From UBA791 sp963602355 (GTDB lineage Bacteria; Cyanobacteriota; Vampirovibrionia; Gastranaerophilales; Gastranaerophilaceae): 38,518 nucleotides of DNA. Positions 1 through 7,712 of this stretch are shown here, piece by piece. Positions within the stretch are counted from its first letter, which is position 1. Every line of letters begins with the position of its first letter. Under the pieces are notes generated by a model. The model was given only the letters and a program-made list of their open reading frames with translations, was not told the DNA's origin and did no database searches. The position numbers and the translations under genes are program-made. The stretch is taken from positions 1-38,518 of the forward strand of contig CAVCIU010000013.1 of assembly GCA_963602355.1 (NCBI GenBank). The letters are read 5' to 3'.

Positions 1-631
1 TGTTTTTATGGTCAAGCATTCTTTCAACAACTTTTGTGTAACCTTCTAATGGAATACCTTGATATTTGTCTTGGAAATATCTATTGTCTTTGCTGATATA
101 CACAGGAACTCTCGCAGTTACAGCACCGTCAACATCGTTTGGTGAAACGCCCCATTGTTTTGTTGTGTAGTGCAAGAAAACTTTTTCATAAATATAATCA
201 GCCAAGAATTTTAAATCTTTGTCTGTTTCTTTCGTAAATTCAAGAATAGGAACTTTTTTATTGTATTCGTATTTTGCAAGTAATTTTTCTTCTAATCTTG
301 AAGCTAAACTTTGTGGAAATACATCATACAAAGTATTCAGATTAAATGGGATAGTCGTTTCTATACCATCTATATTTGCATAAACCTTGTGCATATATGT
401 GTTAAAATCTGTAAATTTTGAAATAAAATTCCAAACTTTTTCATTATTAGTATGGAAGATATGCGAACCGTATTTGTGAATAGTTATACCATTTTCGTCT
501 TTGTAGTCGTAACAATTACCAGCGATATGATCCTTTGAATCAATCACTTCAACTTCTTCATTCAATTCCGTCGCTATTAAATTTGCGATTGTTGCGCCAC
601 TAAAACCTGCACCTACTACTAAATTTTTCAT
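1..631 (-). CDS. glf: UDP-galactopyranose mutase, 3' part beyond the window
   Basis: This flavoenzyme interconverts UDP-galactopyranose and UDP-galactofuranose, the donor for galactofuranose in LPS or capsule. The visible 210 residues are the N-terminal half. They start MKNLVVGAGFSGA, a GxGxxG dinucleotide-binding loop, followed by the family signature around residues 46-60 (AGNCYDYKD, then HKYGSHIFHT). Further on come the conserved LYDVFP and the TTKQWG segment. The ATG at 629-631 lies 2 nt after the stop of the upstream glycosyltransferase, so the two are co-transcribed. The C-terminal half lies to the left of base 1. It reads as ordinary chromosomal polysaccharide biosynthesis and marks the host side of the phage junction. 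Confidence 0.93.
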   Translation of the reverse strand, partial: MKNLVVGAGFSGATIANLIATELNEEVEVIDSKDHIAGNCYDYKDENGITIHKYGSHIFHTNNEKVWNFISKFTDFNTYMHKVYANIDGIETTIPFNLNTLYDVFPQSLASRLEEKLLAKYEYNKKVPILEFTKETDKDLKFLADYIYEKVFLHYTTKQWGVSPNDVDGAVTARVPVYISKDNRYFQDKYQGIPLEGYTKVVERMLDHKN

Positions 632-633
632 TA

Positions 634-1518
634 TTATTCACCCCCATTGACATAGACAGGGACGAAACCGAATAAATATCCTATCGATGTTTTTGTTGAC
701 TTTCTTAGTTTAAATATTGGAATAATGCCGAATAAATAGATTGATGACTTAGTCTCTACATACCAAAAGTCTTTATCTCTAACTTCTGCATTTTGTTTTT
801 TTAGGAAATTAATTACATCCCTACGTGCATTGTTCTTATCAATGTTTAATTTTTTGCGATGTTTTCTTGCGTAAGAATTTACGGTTGATTTAGGATTGTC
901 GAAATAATAATAGTAAACATCTGGAACTGTAACAACACTATTTGCAAAGTAAACAGCTTTTATCGTAAATAATTTATCTTCGCAATAAATACCTTCGGGC
1001 CATTGAATATTATTTGCATCTAAATAACTTTTTCTATAAATCTTATTTGTCGGACATTCGTTTTTCCATTGATGACAAATATCTAGTTTATCTTGCAATT
1101 TAGTGTATTTTTCAACAGTTTGAAGATTTAATCTTAGTTTGAATTTATTTTTACCAATTCTGACATTTGTTGCTAATGCAATATCTGACTCACGACTTGA
1201 TGCATTGCGATATAATCTTTCAAAATAATTCAAATCGACATAATCATCAGAATCTACAAATCCAATATACTCACCTGTTGCAACTTGCATACCTGCATTT
1301 CTGGCAGCACCTTGCTTTTTGTTTTCTTGATTGATGATTTTGATTCTATCATCTTTTATTGCGTTATCTTGTAAGATTTTTAACGAATTGTCAGTTGAAC
1401 CGTCATTTACGCATATGATTTCAATATTTTTCAATGTTTGATTAGTCAAACTATCCAAGCATTTTTGCAAATACTCTTCTGTGTTATATACAGGTACAAT
1501 TATGGAAACATCTACCAT
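634..1518 (-). CDS. Family 2 glycosyltransferase (GT-A fold)
   Basis: This 294-aa protein probably transfers a sugar from a nucleotide-sugar donor during surface polysaccharide assembly. It opens with VSIIVPVYNTEEYL, contains VNDGSTDNS (nucleotide-binding loop, about residues 38-46) and the metal-binding GFVDSDDYVD (about 86-95). These are the classic GT2 motifs. The C-terminal tail carries two copies of a short aromatic/hydrophobic motif (LFGIIPIFKLRK and LFGFVPVYV), a tail often seen in this family. It is followed by glf with a 2-nt gap, which suggests a galactofuranosyl or neighbouring sugar transferase, but the substrate cannot be read from the sequence. Start is ATG at 1516-1518. No strong promoter is evident in the 275 bp upstream, which lies against the phage right end. 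Confidence 0.9.
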   Translation of the reverse strand: MVDVSIIVPVYNTEEYLQKCLDSLTNQTLKNIEIICVNDGSTDNSLKILQDNAIKDDRIKIINQENKKQGAARNAGMQVATGEYIGFVDSDDYVDLNYFERLYRNASSRESDIALATNVRIGKNKFKLRLNLQTVEKYTKLQDKLDICHQWKNECPTNKIYRKSYLDANNIQWPEGIYCEDKLFTIKAVYFANSVVTVPDVYYYYFDNPKSTVNSYARKHRKKLNIDKNNARRDVINFLKKQNAEVRDKDFWYVETKSSIYLFGIIPIFKLRKSTKTSIGYLFGFVPVYVNGGE

Positions 1519-1574
1519 TATAAACTTCTAACTTCCTTGATCTAATAAGTTTCATCACTTCTTAATCTCTACAC

Positions 1575-1751
1575 AATTACACTTGTGTTGGAGTAACTTA
1601 AAAACCCCTATAAATAGCGAATTATAGAGGTAGAAACTTTACAAAAATTAAACAAACTCAACTAAATTTTAAATATTCAATTAGAAAAAATCTCTTTGTG
1701 TTATGATAGTTTTACGATTTCAAACAAAAGCAATACAACACAAGTGTAATT
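1575..1751. repeat. 16-bp perfect inverted repeats flanking a 145-bp segment
   Basis: AATTACACTTGTGTTG at 1575-1590 recurs as its exact reverse complement at 1736-1751. Each copy contains an imperfect internal dyad, CACAA/CAAAA - TTACAC - TTGTG, which is the form of a tyrosine recombinase core site (two opposed half-sites around a 6-bp spacer). The tyrosine recombinase gene ends only 43 bp away. The enclosed 145 bp contain a minus-strand terminator and no gene. Recombination between inverted sites would flip the segment. This is an inference, and the repeats could also be transposase or att-associated sites. Confidence 0.55.
1605..1630 (-). terminator. Intrinsic terminator at the end of the left late operon
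   Basis: Read on the minus strand this is a 9-bp stem (CCTCTATAA pairing with TTATAGGGG, one G-U pair) with an 8-nt loop, followed directly by TTTTT at 1604-1600. It would stop minus-strand transcripts from the phage before they reach the glycosyltransferase gene. It lies inside the segment bounded by the 16-bp inverted repeats. Confidence 0.7.
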
Positions 1752-1767
1752 TTGTTGTATTGCTTTT
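1727..1767. terminator. Strong hairpin after the recombinase gene, probable bidirectional terminator
   Basis: A 15-bp stem (AAAAGCAATACAACA pairing with TGTTGTATTGCTTTT) encloses a loop of about 12 nt and has T-rich sequence on both outer flanks (TTTTTTG on plus, TTTTGTTTG on minus). It lies about 27 bp downstream of the recombinase stop codon and is probably the first terminator of the left late operon. One arm of the 16-bp inverted repeat overlaps its loop. Confidence 0.7.
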
Positions 1768-1793
1768 TTGTTGAGATTGGCTCTATATCTACC

Positions 1794-2336
1794 TTACAGT
1801 ATAAAATTGTTGTAACTGTTGTCAATCATATCTTGGTCGATGCCAATGTATCTGAGAGTTACTTGTGGAGAATAATGATTGAAGATTTTTTGTAATACTG
1901 CGACATCTTTAAACTTTTGGTAGTGGTGGTATCCGAAAGTTTTTCTTAATGTGTGTGTACCCACTTTGTAGTCAACTCCTGCTTTTTCACAAGCAGAGTT
2001 TATTATGCGATAACATTGTGTTCTTTCCATTCGATTCTGAAATCGAGATAAAAACAAAGGTTCACTATCATCTCTACCTTGAGTAAATTTATCCAGTAGT
2101 GGTTTTAGTTTTGTGTTAATTGGGAAGCGTTTTGGTTTACCAGTCTTTTTCTCAATTAAATTAATGTAAGATTTGTTTTTTACATCACCAACATTGAGGT
2201 TTAGAATGTCTGAAATTCTAAGTCCACAGTTTGTACCGATGACGAAAAATACTAAATCTCTCAATCCTTGTTGTTTCAAAATTTTTTCAATCTTTTTTAA
2301 ATCTCTTTTGTTTCTAATAGGTTCAACAATGTTCAT
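1794..2336 (-). CDS. Short (FimB-like) tyrosine recombinase/integrase
   Basis: This 180-aa protein is essentially only the catalytic domain of a tyrosine recombinase, the size class of FimB/FimE-type invertases. The catalytic set is complete: R40 in GLRISD, a lysine at about 67 in EKKTGKPKR, H128-x-x-R131 in HTLRKTFG, H154 in NHYSPQ, and nucleophile Y163 in LRYIG. There is no N-terminal core-binding (SAM-like) domain. Start is ATG with AAGGAG just upstream. It is the last gene of the left late operon, 46 nt after the gpG-like gene. A late position and small size fit an inversion or resolution role better than prophage integration, for which MuA is present. The nearby inverted repeats are candidate substrates. 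Confidence 0.88.
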   Translation of the reverse strand: MNIVEPIRNKRDLKKIEKILKQQGLRDLVFFVIGTNCGLRISDILNLNVGDVKNKSYINLIEKKTGKPKRFPINTKLKPLLDKFTQGRDDSEPLFLSRFQNRMERTQCYRIINSACEKAGVDYKVGTHTLRKTFGYHHYQKFKDVAVLQKIFNHYSPQVTLRYIGIDQDMIDNSYNNFIL

Positions 2337-2382
2337 AACTTCTCCTTTCTTGATGTTCCTAACTTTTTAAAATTTGACTTTT

Positions 2383-2829
2383 TTATTTTAAAAAATCCGT
2401 AGTTTCATCAATAATCTCGGCAAAATCGTCATCAGTAAGTTGTAAGTAAGGTCTTGCAGGTAGCTCTGCTTTGTGTCCTTTGCCAGCCTGTCCTCCAAGT
2501 TGATGGATTGCTGCATAGTCAAGATTTGAACCAATGACAGCAGAATCATCGTCATAATAAGTATTTACAGACGATGCGAGTTGACCTGTAACTTGCAAGA
2601 TTAAACCCGGATACGTTCCTTTTTTCTTACGTTGCTTTTTGGTTGTTTCTGCTAAATCTTGCCACTTAGGTCTGCCCTCTTCTTTGAAATTTTCTTCAGT
2701 AGAATAGGCAAAAATACCTGCGATGTTTTTCATTAACGGTCGTAGGTTTTTGCCCCTCATTGCTAAATCAAGAAGTTTTCTATTTACTTCCTTGTTATCA
2801 ATTTTGATTTCAATTGGTTCATCTACCAT
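2383..2829 (-). CDS. Virion morphogenesis protein (Mu gpG / P2 gpS-like)
   Basis: This 148-aa protein resembles the phage virion morphogenesis family, which is needed for head completion or tail assembly in Mu and P2. Typical features are the N-terminal LMKNIAGIFAYSTEENF helix, RPKWQDLAETT (family W-x-x-L), ILQVTGQLASS, and the C-terminal GSNLDYAAIHQLGG followed by LPARPYL, the strongest signature. The ATG at 2827-2829 overlaps the Dam-type methyltransferase stop by 11 nt, so the genes are translationally coupled. In Mu this gene follows the F gene directly; here a methyltransferase is interposed. Confidence 0.85.
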   Translation of the reverse strand: MVDEPIEIKIDNKEVNRKLLDLAMRGKNLRPLMKNIAGIFAYSTEENFKEEGRPKWQDLAETTKKQRKKKGTYPGLILQVTGQLASSVNTYYDDDSAVIGSNLDYAAIHQLGGQAGKGHKAELPARPYLQLTDDDFAEIIDETTDFLK

Positions 2830-3634
2830 TATTGAAAATCTCTTTTATTGGATAATTTGCAATTAAAAGTTCTTTGAAGATTTTGTTTTCACGATTAGTT
2901 CCCTCTCTATTGTTGATACCGTTTAATCGTTCCACTTCAACCATTTCAAAGTCTTTGTATAATTCTCTGATTTTTGGAGAATCATCGTAAGAAAGTAAAA
3001 ATCTACCTTTGATGTTTTTCAAAGTATCTCTTAATCGTTCGTGGTCAAAGTCAGCAGTAGAGGTTACAGCATAACCACAGCCTTTTGAATATGGAGGATC
3101 ACAGTAGAAGAAAGCATCTTCAAAATCGTATTGCTTGATTAATTTTTCAAAGTCACGGTTTTCAATCATAACCTTATCTAATCGTTGGTGAATTGCATCA
3201 ATTTTATCCAATACGTTTCTTTGTGATTTACTTGCACCACCACAAGATTTTTTAACTGTACCAAAAGTTTCACCACGACCACCAAAAGAACGTGTAATCA
3301 AGAAGTAGAATTGAACAGCTCTTTGAATATCAGTAAAAGGTTTTGCATTTAAATATTGCAAGAACATTTCACGAGAACCCAATAAATATTTGTATTCTTC
3401 TTTAAAGGCATTCGGATGGTATTTAACTATTCGGAATAGATTTACTAATCTTCCATCTAAGTCGTTATATATCTCTAAGTCTGCCCATCTTTGCTTGTAG
3501 AATAAAATCCAACCCCCACCACCAAATGGTTCAATGTAAGATTTAATGTCAGTAGGAATCAACGGTTCGATAGTCTTTCTTAATAACCTTTTTCCTCCAA
3601 CCCAATTAATTAAAGATTTTTTATCAATAGTCAT
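2819..3634 (-). CDS. Dam-type adenine-N6 DNA methyltransferase (D12 class)
   Basis: This 271-aa enzyme should methylate adenine-N6 using S-adenosylmethionine. The N-terminal INWVGGKR and YIEPFGGGGW (about residues 35-44) form the AdoMet site. DPPYSKG at about residue 180 is the catalytic DPPY motif, and the order gives the D12/alpha class to which Dam belongs. Start is ATG at 3632-3634. It sits between the MuF-like and gpG-like head genes, where Mu has nothing, so it is a cargo gene inside a structural operon. It could protect phage DNA from host restriction or alter regulatory sites. The target sequence (GATC or otherwise) cannot be read from the protein by eye. Confidence 0.92.
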   Translation of the reverse strand: MTIDKKSLINWVGGKRLLRKTIEPLIPTDIKSYIEPFGGGGWILFYKQRWADLEIYNDLDGRLVNLFRIVKYHPNAFKEEYKYLLGSREMFLQYLNAKPFTDIQRAVQFYFLITRSFGGRGETFGTVKKSCGGASKSQRNVLDKIDAIHQRLDKVMIENRDFEKLIKQYDFEDAFFYCDPPYSKGCGYAVTSTADFDHERLRDTLKNIKGRFLLSYDDSPKIRELYKDFEMVEVERLNGINNREGTNRENKIFKELLIANYPIKEIFNNGR

Positions 3635-3679
3635 ATTATCTCCTGTTTAAGTTATGTTCAAATGCTGTTCAATGAGGGT

Positions 3680-4438
3680 TCAAATTTCGTTCAGACCAGA
3701 TGCAGGATTGTGAGACCAACCAACATCAGGTGCAATTCTTTTACCTGTTAAAGGATCTGTGTAGACAGTAACAGGTTTATACTCCCCAGATTTTTTAGAA
3801 ACGAGATGTAGTTCTTGGGATAAATTTCCATCTGAGTTATATGGGGTAACTCGTTTTTGTTTTACGTTTCTTTCTGATAGTGCATTAACTCTACATCTAC
3901 AACGCCAACCGTTTGGTGGGTAAAAACTTTTCCAAAATGGATCGTCATATCTATAAACTAAACCATTTAACATTGCGTGTTCCGGTCTTGTCCTTGAATC
4001 CATAACGGCAACGTATTCCCAATAAGGACGATAGTCGGTGTTATCCATTTGAGTTTTGTATCGTCCTGTCATATATGCAGTTTGCATATTTACTGAATAA
4101 ATAGTTTTAAGTCGATACATAGAACCGAGTTGAACTTTTTCGGCATTACCTTTTGAATCAACTACAATTTGTTCTCCCCACCAACCTTTTTTCTGAAGAG
4201 TTGGTTTAAGCTCTTTTTGAAAAGTCTGAAATGTTTTACCTTCTTCAAGAGCTTTATTTAATGCAGAACGAATATCTTTTAAAATATCCTCTCGCATTAC
4301 TTTTGCAACAGTAAAGGATTTCTTGTGTGCATCTTGCCAAAGTTCGTACCAATCCCAAGTGAACGTATTACTTTTCTTTTTGAAATATTTAATAGCAAGA
4401 GCAGGGGCGAGTTTGAATAAACTTTTAAGCTCTACCAT
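3680..4438 (-). CDS. MuF-like phage head morphogenesis protein (gp30)
   Basis: This 252-aa protein is a minor head protein associated with the portal. The C-terminal half carries the Mu F signature: VMDSRTRPEHAMLNG, then DDPFWKSFYPPNGWRCRCRV (about residues 150-195), with the conserved Asp, Arg-x-x-His and Cys-x-Cys. The ATG at 4436-4438 is preferred over an in-frame TTG two codons upstream because AGAGG sits at proper distance from it. It overlaps the cytosine methyltransferase gene by 14 nt. In Mu the portal gene (29) is followed directly by F (30); here the two are separated by the inserted methyltransferase. Confidence 0.92.
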   Translation of the reverse strand: MVELKSLFKLAPALAIKYFKKKSNTFTWDWYELWQDAHKKSFTVAKVMREDILKDIRSALNKALEEGKTFQTFQKELKPTLQKKGWWGEQIVVDSKGNAEKVQLGSMYRLKTIYSVNMQTAYMTGRYKTQMDNTDYRPYWEYVAVMDSRTRPEHAMLNGLVYRYDDPFWKSFYPPNGWRCRCRVNALSERNVKQKRVTPYNSDGNLSQELHLVSKKSGEYKPVTVYTDPLTGKRIAPDVGWSHNPASGLNEI

Positions 4439-5543
4439 TCTCAACCTCTGCTATTTTTTCAGCAATAGTTTGAGCAACATTTACGGTAATCGCATTTCCT
4501 GCCATTTTGTATAATTGCGCATCAGAAATGCCAAGTTCTCTTGCTTGTTGAATCATTCCATCCGGAAAGCCTTGCAATCTAAAACATTCTGTTGGAGTTA
4601 ATCGTCTGATTCTATATCCATCAATCGTTCCCATATTGCAATGAGTGTCTAAAGTCTGCGAACAACCTTTTCCAACTCTGCCTCTGCGAGTGGTTGAATT
4701 TGGATATGCTAAAGCAATACCATCTCCAACTTTTGCAATATCATAACCTTTTTTAGTACCGTTTCTAATTTTCATCAATGGTGTATCACCACCAACTTTT
4801 AAGGTTTCAACGATATTAGACTCTTTGTATTTATTGAATCTTGGTTTATTGATACAGTATAGTCCAGTTTTACCACTTCCTGCATTTGCAACTAAGCAAG
4901 AACCAACACCATCAGTTGTATAAATTCTTGAACCTTGTGAGTTTCCAACAGTTTCTTGAATTTGATTTAAGCCGACTTTGACAGTATTCTTTGAATCGCC
5001 TCCGATGAAAGGAAATATTTTTCCGATACATTCTCCTCCAAGACATCCGACAATGTACACTCTTTCCCTGTTTTGAGGAACGCCAAAGAACTTAGAATTA
5101 AGAACCTGCCATTGCACTTGATACCCAATGTCGGTGAGAACTTCAATGATAGTTGCGAAAGTTCTTCCACGCTCGTGGTTAAGTAAGCCTTTAACGTTTT
5201 CGAGAATAATATATTTGGGCTTTTTGTCTTTGAGAATCCGTGCAACTTCAAAAAATAATGTGCCTCTGGTGTCGTCAAATCCTCGTCTTTTCCCAGCAAT
5301 ACTAAAAGATTGGCAAGGAAATCCACCACAGAAAATTTCAAAGTCTGGCATTGTTTTAGTATCAATTGTTCTGATGTCGTCATAAAATACCTCTTTTTCA
5401 TTGTTGAAATATGCAGAATAAAGCATTTTTGCATATTTATCATTATCACAAGCACCAATGCATTCAAACCCTGCATTTTCAAGTGCTATCTTAAAACCAC
5501 CGATACCAGAAAAGGCATCAAAAAAACGGAGTCTTTTACTCAT
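4425..5543 (-). CDS. DNA (cytosine-5) methyltransferase
   Basis: This 372-aa protein is a full-length m5C methyltransferase with all main motifs in order: FSGIGG (motif I, 11-16), FPCQSFS with catalytic C77 (motif IV), ENVKG at 115-119 (motif VI), QNRERVY at about 157 (motif VIII), a variable target-recognition region of about 130 residues, then TPTECFRLQGFPD (motif IX) and YKMAGNAITV (motif X). It is intact and probably active. It overlaps the portal gene by 8 nt and the MuF gene by 14 nt, so it is translationally coupled within the head operon. No restriction enzyme partner is next to it, so it is an orphan methyltransferase, probably for protection of phage DNA. Confidence 0.95.
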   Translation of the reverse strand: MSKRLRFFDAFSGIGGFKIALENAGFECIGACDNDKYAKMLYSAYFNNEKEVFYDDIRTIDTKTMPDFEIFCGGFPCQSFSIAGKRRGFDDTRGTLFFEVARILKDKKPKYIILENVKGLLNHERGRTFATIIEVLTDIGYQVQWQVLNSKFFGVPQNRERVYIVGCLGGECIGKIFPFIGGDSKNTVKVGLNQIQETVGNSQGSRIYTTDGVGSCLVANAGSGKTGLYCINKPRFNKYKESNIVETLKVGGDTPLMKIRNGTKKGYDIAKVGDGIALAYPNSTTRRGRVGKGCSQTLDTHCNMGTIDGYRIRRLTPTECFRLQGFPDGMIQQARELGISDAQLYKMAGNAITVNVAQTIAEKIAEVENGRA

Positions 5544-6999
5544 CTAAACCGTCACTCCTTCCTTGCAGTTCGCACAAAAACAAAGCCTTTTGAAGTGACT
5601 GTTCAAACTGTTTGCTGTGCAAATTTTTATCCGTTAATAATTCATAAACCTCGTTAAAGTCAGAACAATTTTCAATCAATGAAATCAACGGTGAAATCAT
5701 CTTTTGTGCTTGTTCAGATAAATCTGATTCTGAAATAAATTTGTATAAACTTTCTATTTGTTCCTGTCCGGGAACTGTTGGTTCTTCTTCCTTGAACTCT
5801 TTGAAATTAGGATTTTGAATAGGGATAATATCTTCTCTGATATCAAAATCTTCATCTTCTAATCCATACGTTTTGATGAAATATTCTTTTGTGAATTTAA
5901 CACCTGTGTCATAAAGAATTTTATCTCTTTGAGCCAAAGTTAAATCAACATCTTCAGGTTCGTATAATTCAAATTTTGGAACATCTTCTCTTGAAAAATT
6001 AATTTCATAAACCCATTGAATTAATTGATTGATAACACTTTCAACAAGTTTTTTATCTGAATCAACAATATCTTGTCTTACAGCCATGTGAGTGTTTGCT
6101 GCTGCATAACTACCTGTTGAACCAATTTCAGTAGTTAAGGTTTGACCGAGAATTGCTTTTGAAATTTCAGCATTCATTTTATCAATCAGTTTTTCATAGA
6201 TTTCAGCAGATGAAGATTTATTTGCTTCTTGGATTTCAACTGAGGAATCATCTGGAATTACAGCGATTGCATCTTGAACCATATCTTCAAGCATATCTGC
6301 CAGAGTGTTTGTTTCTTCTTTTGTTGCACCACGTGGATGTTTACCAATCAAATGTGGCATACCATATTTTTCGGTAAATACCACCCAAAACTTCATTCCA
6401 CCTTTTTTGAAAGTAACATTCCAAAATACACGAGATAAAGTTCTTTCCCCATAAGGGTTGTTATAACTTGGATTGTTTTGCGCCAATAAGAACTTTTTAT
6501 CTGGAACAATTTCTCCGTAATAATCTGATTTAGTTCTGAATTTTAGATTGTTTTCATCATCAAAGCAGAACCATTCCGGAGGTTTTGCAATAATTTTTAC
6601 AGGTAGAATTTGTCCTGTTTTCTCTTTCTTCCACATAATTTCAAGTGGCTGAAACCCAAATTGTGTTGCATCAAGAATATCTGAAATTAGTTTATGAATA
6701 TCTAATTTTTTAAGTAAATCTTCTATTGCTTCTGCGTTTTTATCTTTATCCAAGCCTCTATTAATTTCCCAATCTAAAGATAAAACACCTGCTTTTCTTG
6801 ATTGAACACAAGCAAAGACGTGAGGATCGCATAAAAGCTCTTTGTATATCCTCATGTCTTTACCTTGTTTTCTCAAAACAATATCAGGATCAGGCAGAAT
6901 ATTAACTAAAGAATAGAAATTTAAAGCTCTTGCTCTTGTTGCTATTTCTTCAGTTAGATTGACTTTGGAACTTGCTTTTTTAAGAATAGATTCTTCCAC
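5536..6999 (-). CDS. Portal protein, DUF935 family (Mu gp29-like)
   Basis: This 487-aa protein forms the dodecameric portal vertex through which DNA is packaged. The N-terminal LLCDPHVFACVQSRKAGVLSLDWEI is typical of DUF935 portals. So are the central FGFQPLEIMWK, the YGMPHLIGKHPRGATKEE segment and GQTLTTEIGSTGSYAAANTHMAVRQD. The first codon is GTG at 6997-6999, with GGAG 9 nt upstream and only 2 nt after the tube gene. The position, following the tail tube gene and preceding head genes, differs from Mu, where portal follows terminase directly. Here terminase is in the opposite operon. Confidence 0.93.
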   Translation of the reverse strand: MEESILKKASSKVNLTEEIATRARALNFYSLVNILPDPDIVLRKQGKDMRIYKELLCDPHVFACVQSRKAGVLSLDWEINRGLDKDKNAEAIEDLLKKLDIHKLISDILDATQFGFQPLEIMWKKEKTGQILPVKIIAKPPEWFCFDDENNLKFRTKSDYYGEIVPDKKFLLAQNNPSYNNPYGERTLSRVFWNVTFKKGGMKFWVVFTEKYGMPHLIGKHPRGATKEETNTLADMLEDMVQDAIAVIPDDSSVEIQEANKSSSAEIYEKLIDKMNAEISKAILGQTLTTEIGSTGSYAAANTHMAVRQDIVDSDKKLVESVINQLIQWVYEINFSREDVPKFELYEPEDVDLTLAQRDKILYDTGVKFTKEYFIKTYGLEDEDFDIREDIIPIQNPNFKEFKEEEPTVPGQEQIESLYKFISESDLSEQAQKMISPLISLIENCSDFNEVYELLTDKNLHSKQFEQSLQKALFLCELQGRSDGLDE

Positions 7000-7001
7000 A
7001 A

Positions 7002-7523
7002 TTAAGCTCCTGTATTTTTCTTGAAGGTGCTCAACATATCAACAGTTCCAACTTTGTAGATGTTTTCAAGAGTATCTATTTCAAAGATTTCAACTCCATC
7101 TACAATCAACTTGGCATAAGTAACTGACATATTTGTTTCATACTCAGCATTCTCATGTGGTTTGATATTACCTAATGGAAAATCTTTAAACGTACCAATC
7201 AAAAATGCTGTTGCAGGTACTTCCTTAATACGTCCTGTTCCATTGTATGTTTCAAGGTTTGCACGAACTTGAATCATCGTTGCTAAAAATGGATTAGAAC
7301 ACATTGCCATAACCGCAGGGTATAATGAGTTCCATTTGATTTTACATTCAAGTTTATCTATACCTGCGAAAAATTCAGCAGAACCAACCATACCAAGTGC
7401 TTTATGTTCAGCCATTTTGTGTTTAATTTGTGGTAGTTGAACTTCTTCGGCTCTGCCTAAAAGGTTAATCCCATTCATATACACATTGGCATTTGTTAGT
7501 TTATTTATTTCTATTTTTGACAT
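7002..7523 (-). CDS. Major tail tube protein (P2 FII-like)
   Basis: This 173-aa protein polymerises into the inner tube of a contractile tail. It carries the FII-type signature near the N-terminus: NVYMNGINLLGRAEEVQLPQ, KMAEHKALGMVGSAEFF and LECKIKWNS. These match the P2 rather than the Mu tube family. Start is ATG. It lies downstream of the sheath gene, as in P2, but the 59-aa Cys-rich gene is interposed. It ends 2 nt before the portal gene. Confidence 0.92.
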   Translation of the reverse strand: MSKIEINKLTNANVYMNGINLLGRAEEVQLPQIKHKMAEHKALGMVGSAEFFAGIDKLECKIKWNSLYPAVMAMCSNPFLATMIQVRANLETYNGTGRIKEVPATAFLIGTFKDFPLGNIKPHENAEYETNMSVTYAKLIVDGVEIFEIDTLENIYKVGTVDMLSTFKKNTGA

Positions 7524-7532
7524 TTAAAACTC

Positions 7533-7712
7533 CTAAAAACGCTTATATAGACCACACTCCCTCACCTCAATATCTGAGTAATGCATAATTACAATTTCCT
7601 TACTGATAGCCTGTATCAGAGGGCATTTAGTTAGGTTTTTGCAATTAAAACAAGAATCGTTTTCATCGGTGTGAACTTGCAAATCACCGACTTTAGTTAG
7701 GATGCAGTACAT
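7533..7712 (-). CDS. 59-aa Cys-rich protein, possible zinc-binding (function unknown)
   Basis: A short reading frame, MYCILTKVGDLQVHTDENDS and onward, ends in ECGLYKRF. It contains CFNCKNLTKC (residues 21-30), a CxxC plus Cys arrangement that resembles half of a zinc ribbon, plus Cys3 and a late Cys near residue 53. The start ATG overlaps the sheath stop as TAATG (7710-7714), and it fills the gap between sheath and tube genes almost exactly, ending 9 nt before the tube start. That packing supports it as a real gene. I do not recognise the family. A role in tail assembly or regulation is possible only by position. Confidence 0.65.
   Translation of the reverse strand: MYCILTKVGDLQVHTDENDSCFNCKNLTKCPLIQAISKEIVIMHYSDIEVRECGLYKRF

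Noticed and set aside
4967..5482. 171-aa minus-strand frame overlapping the cytosine methyltransferase gene
   Set aside because: It is a shifted frame inside a gene with all ten expected methyltransferase motifs; no ribosome binding site or domain of its own.
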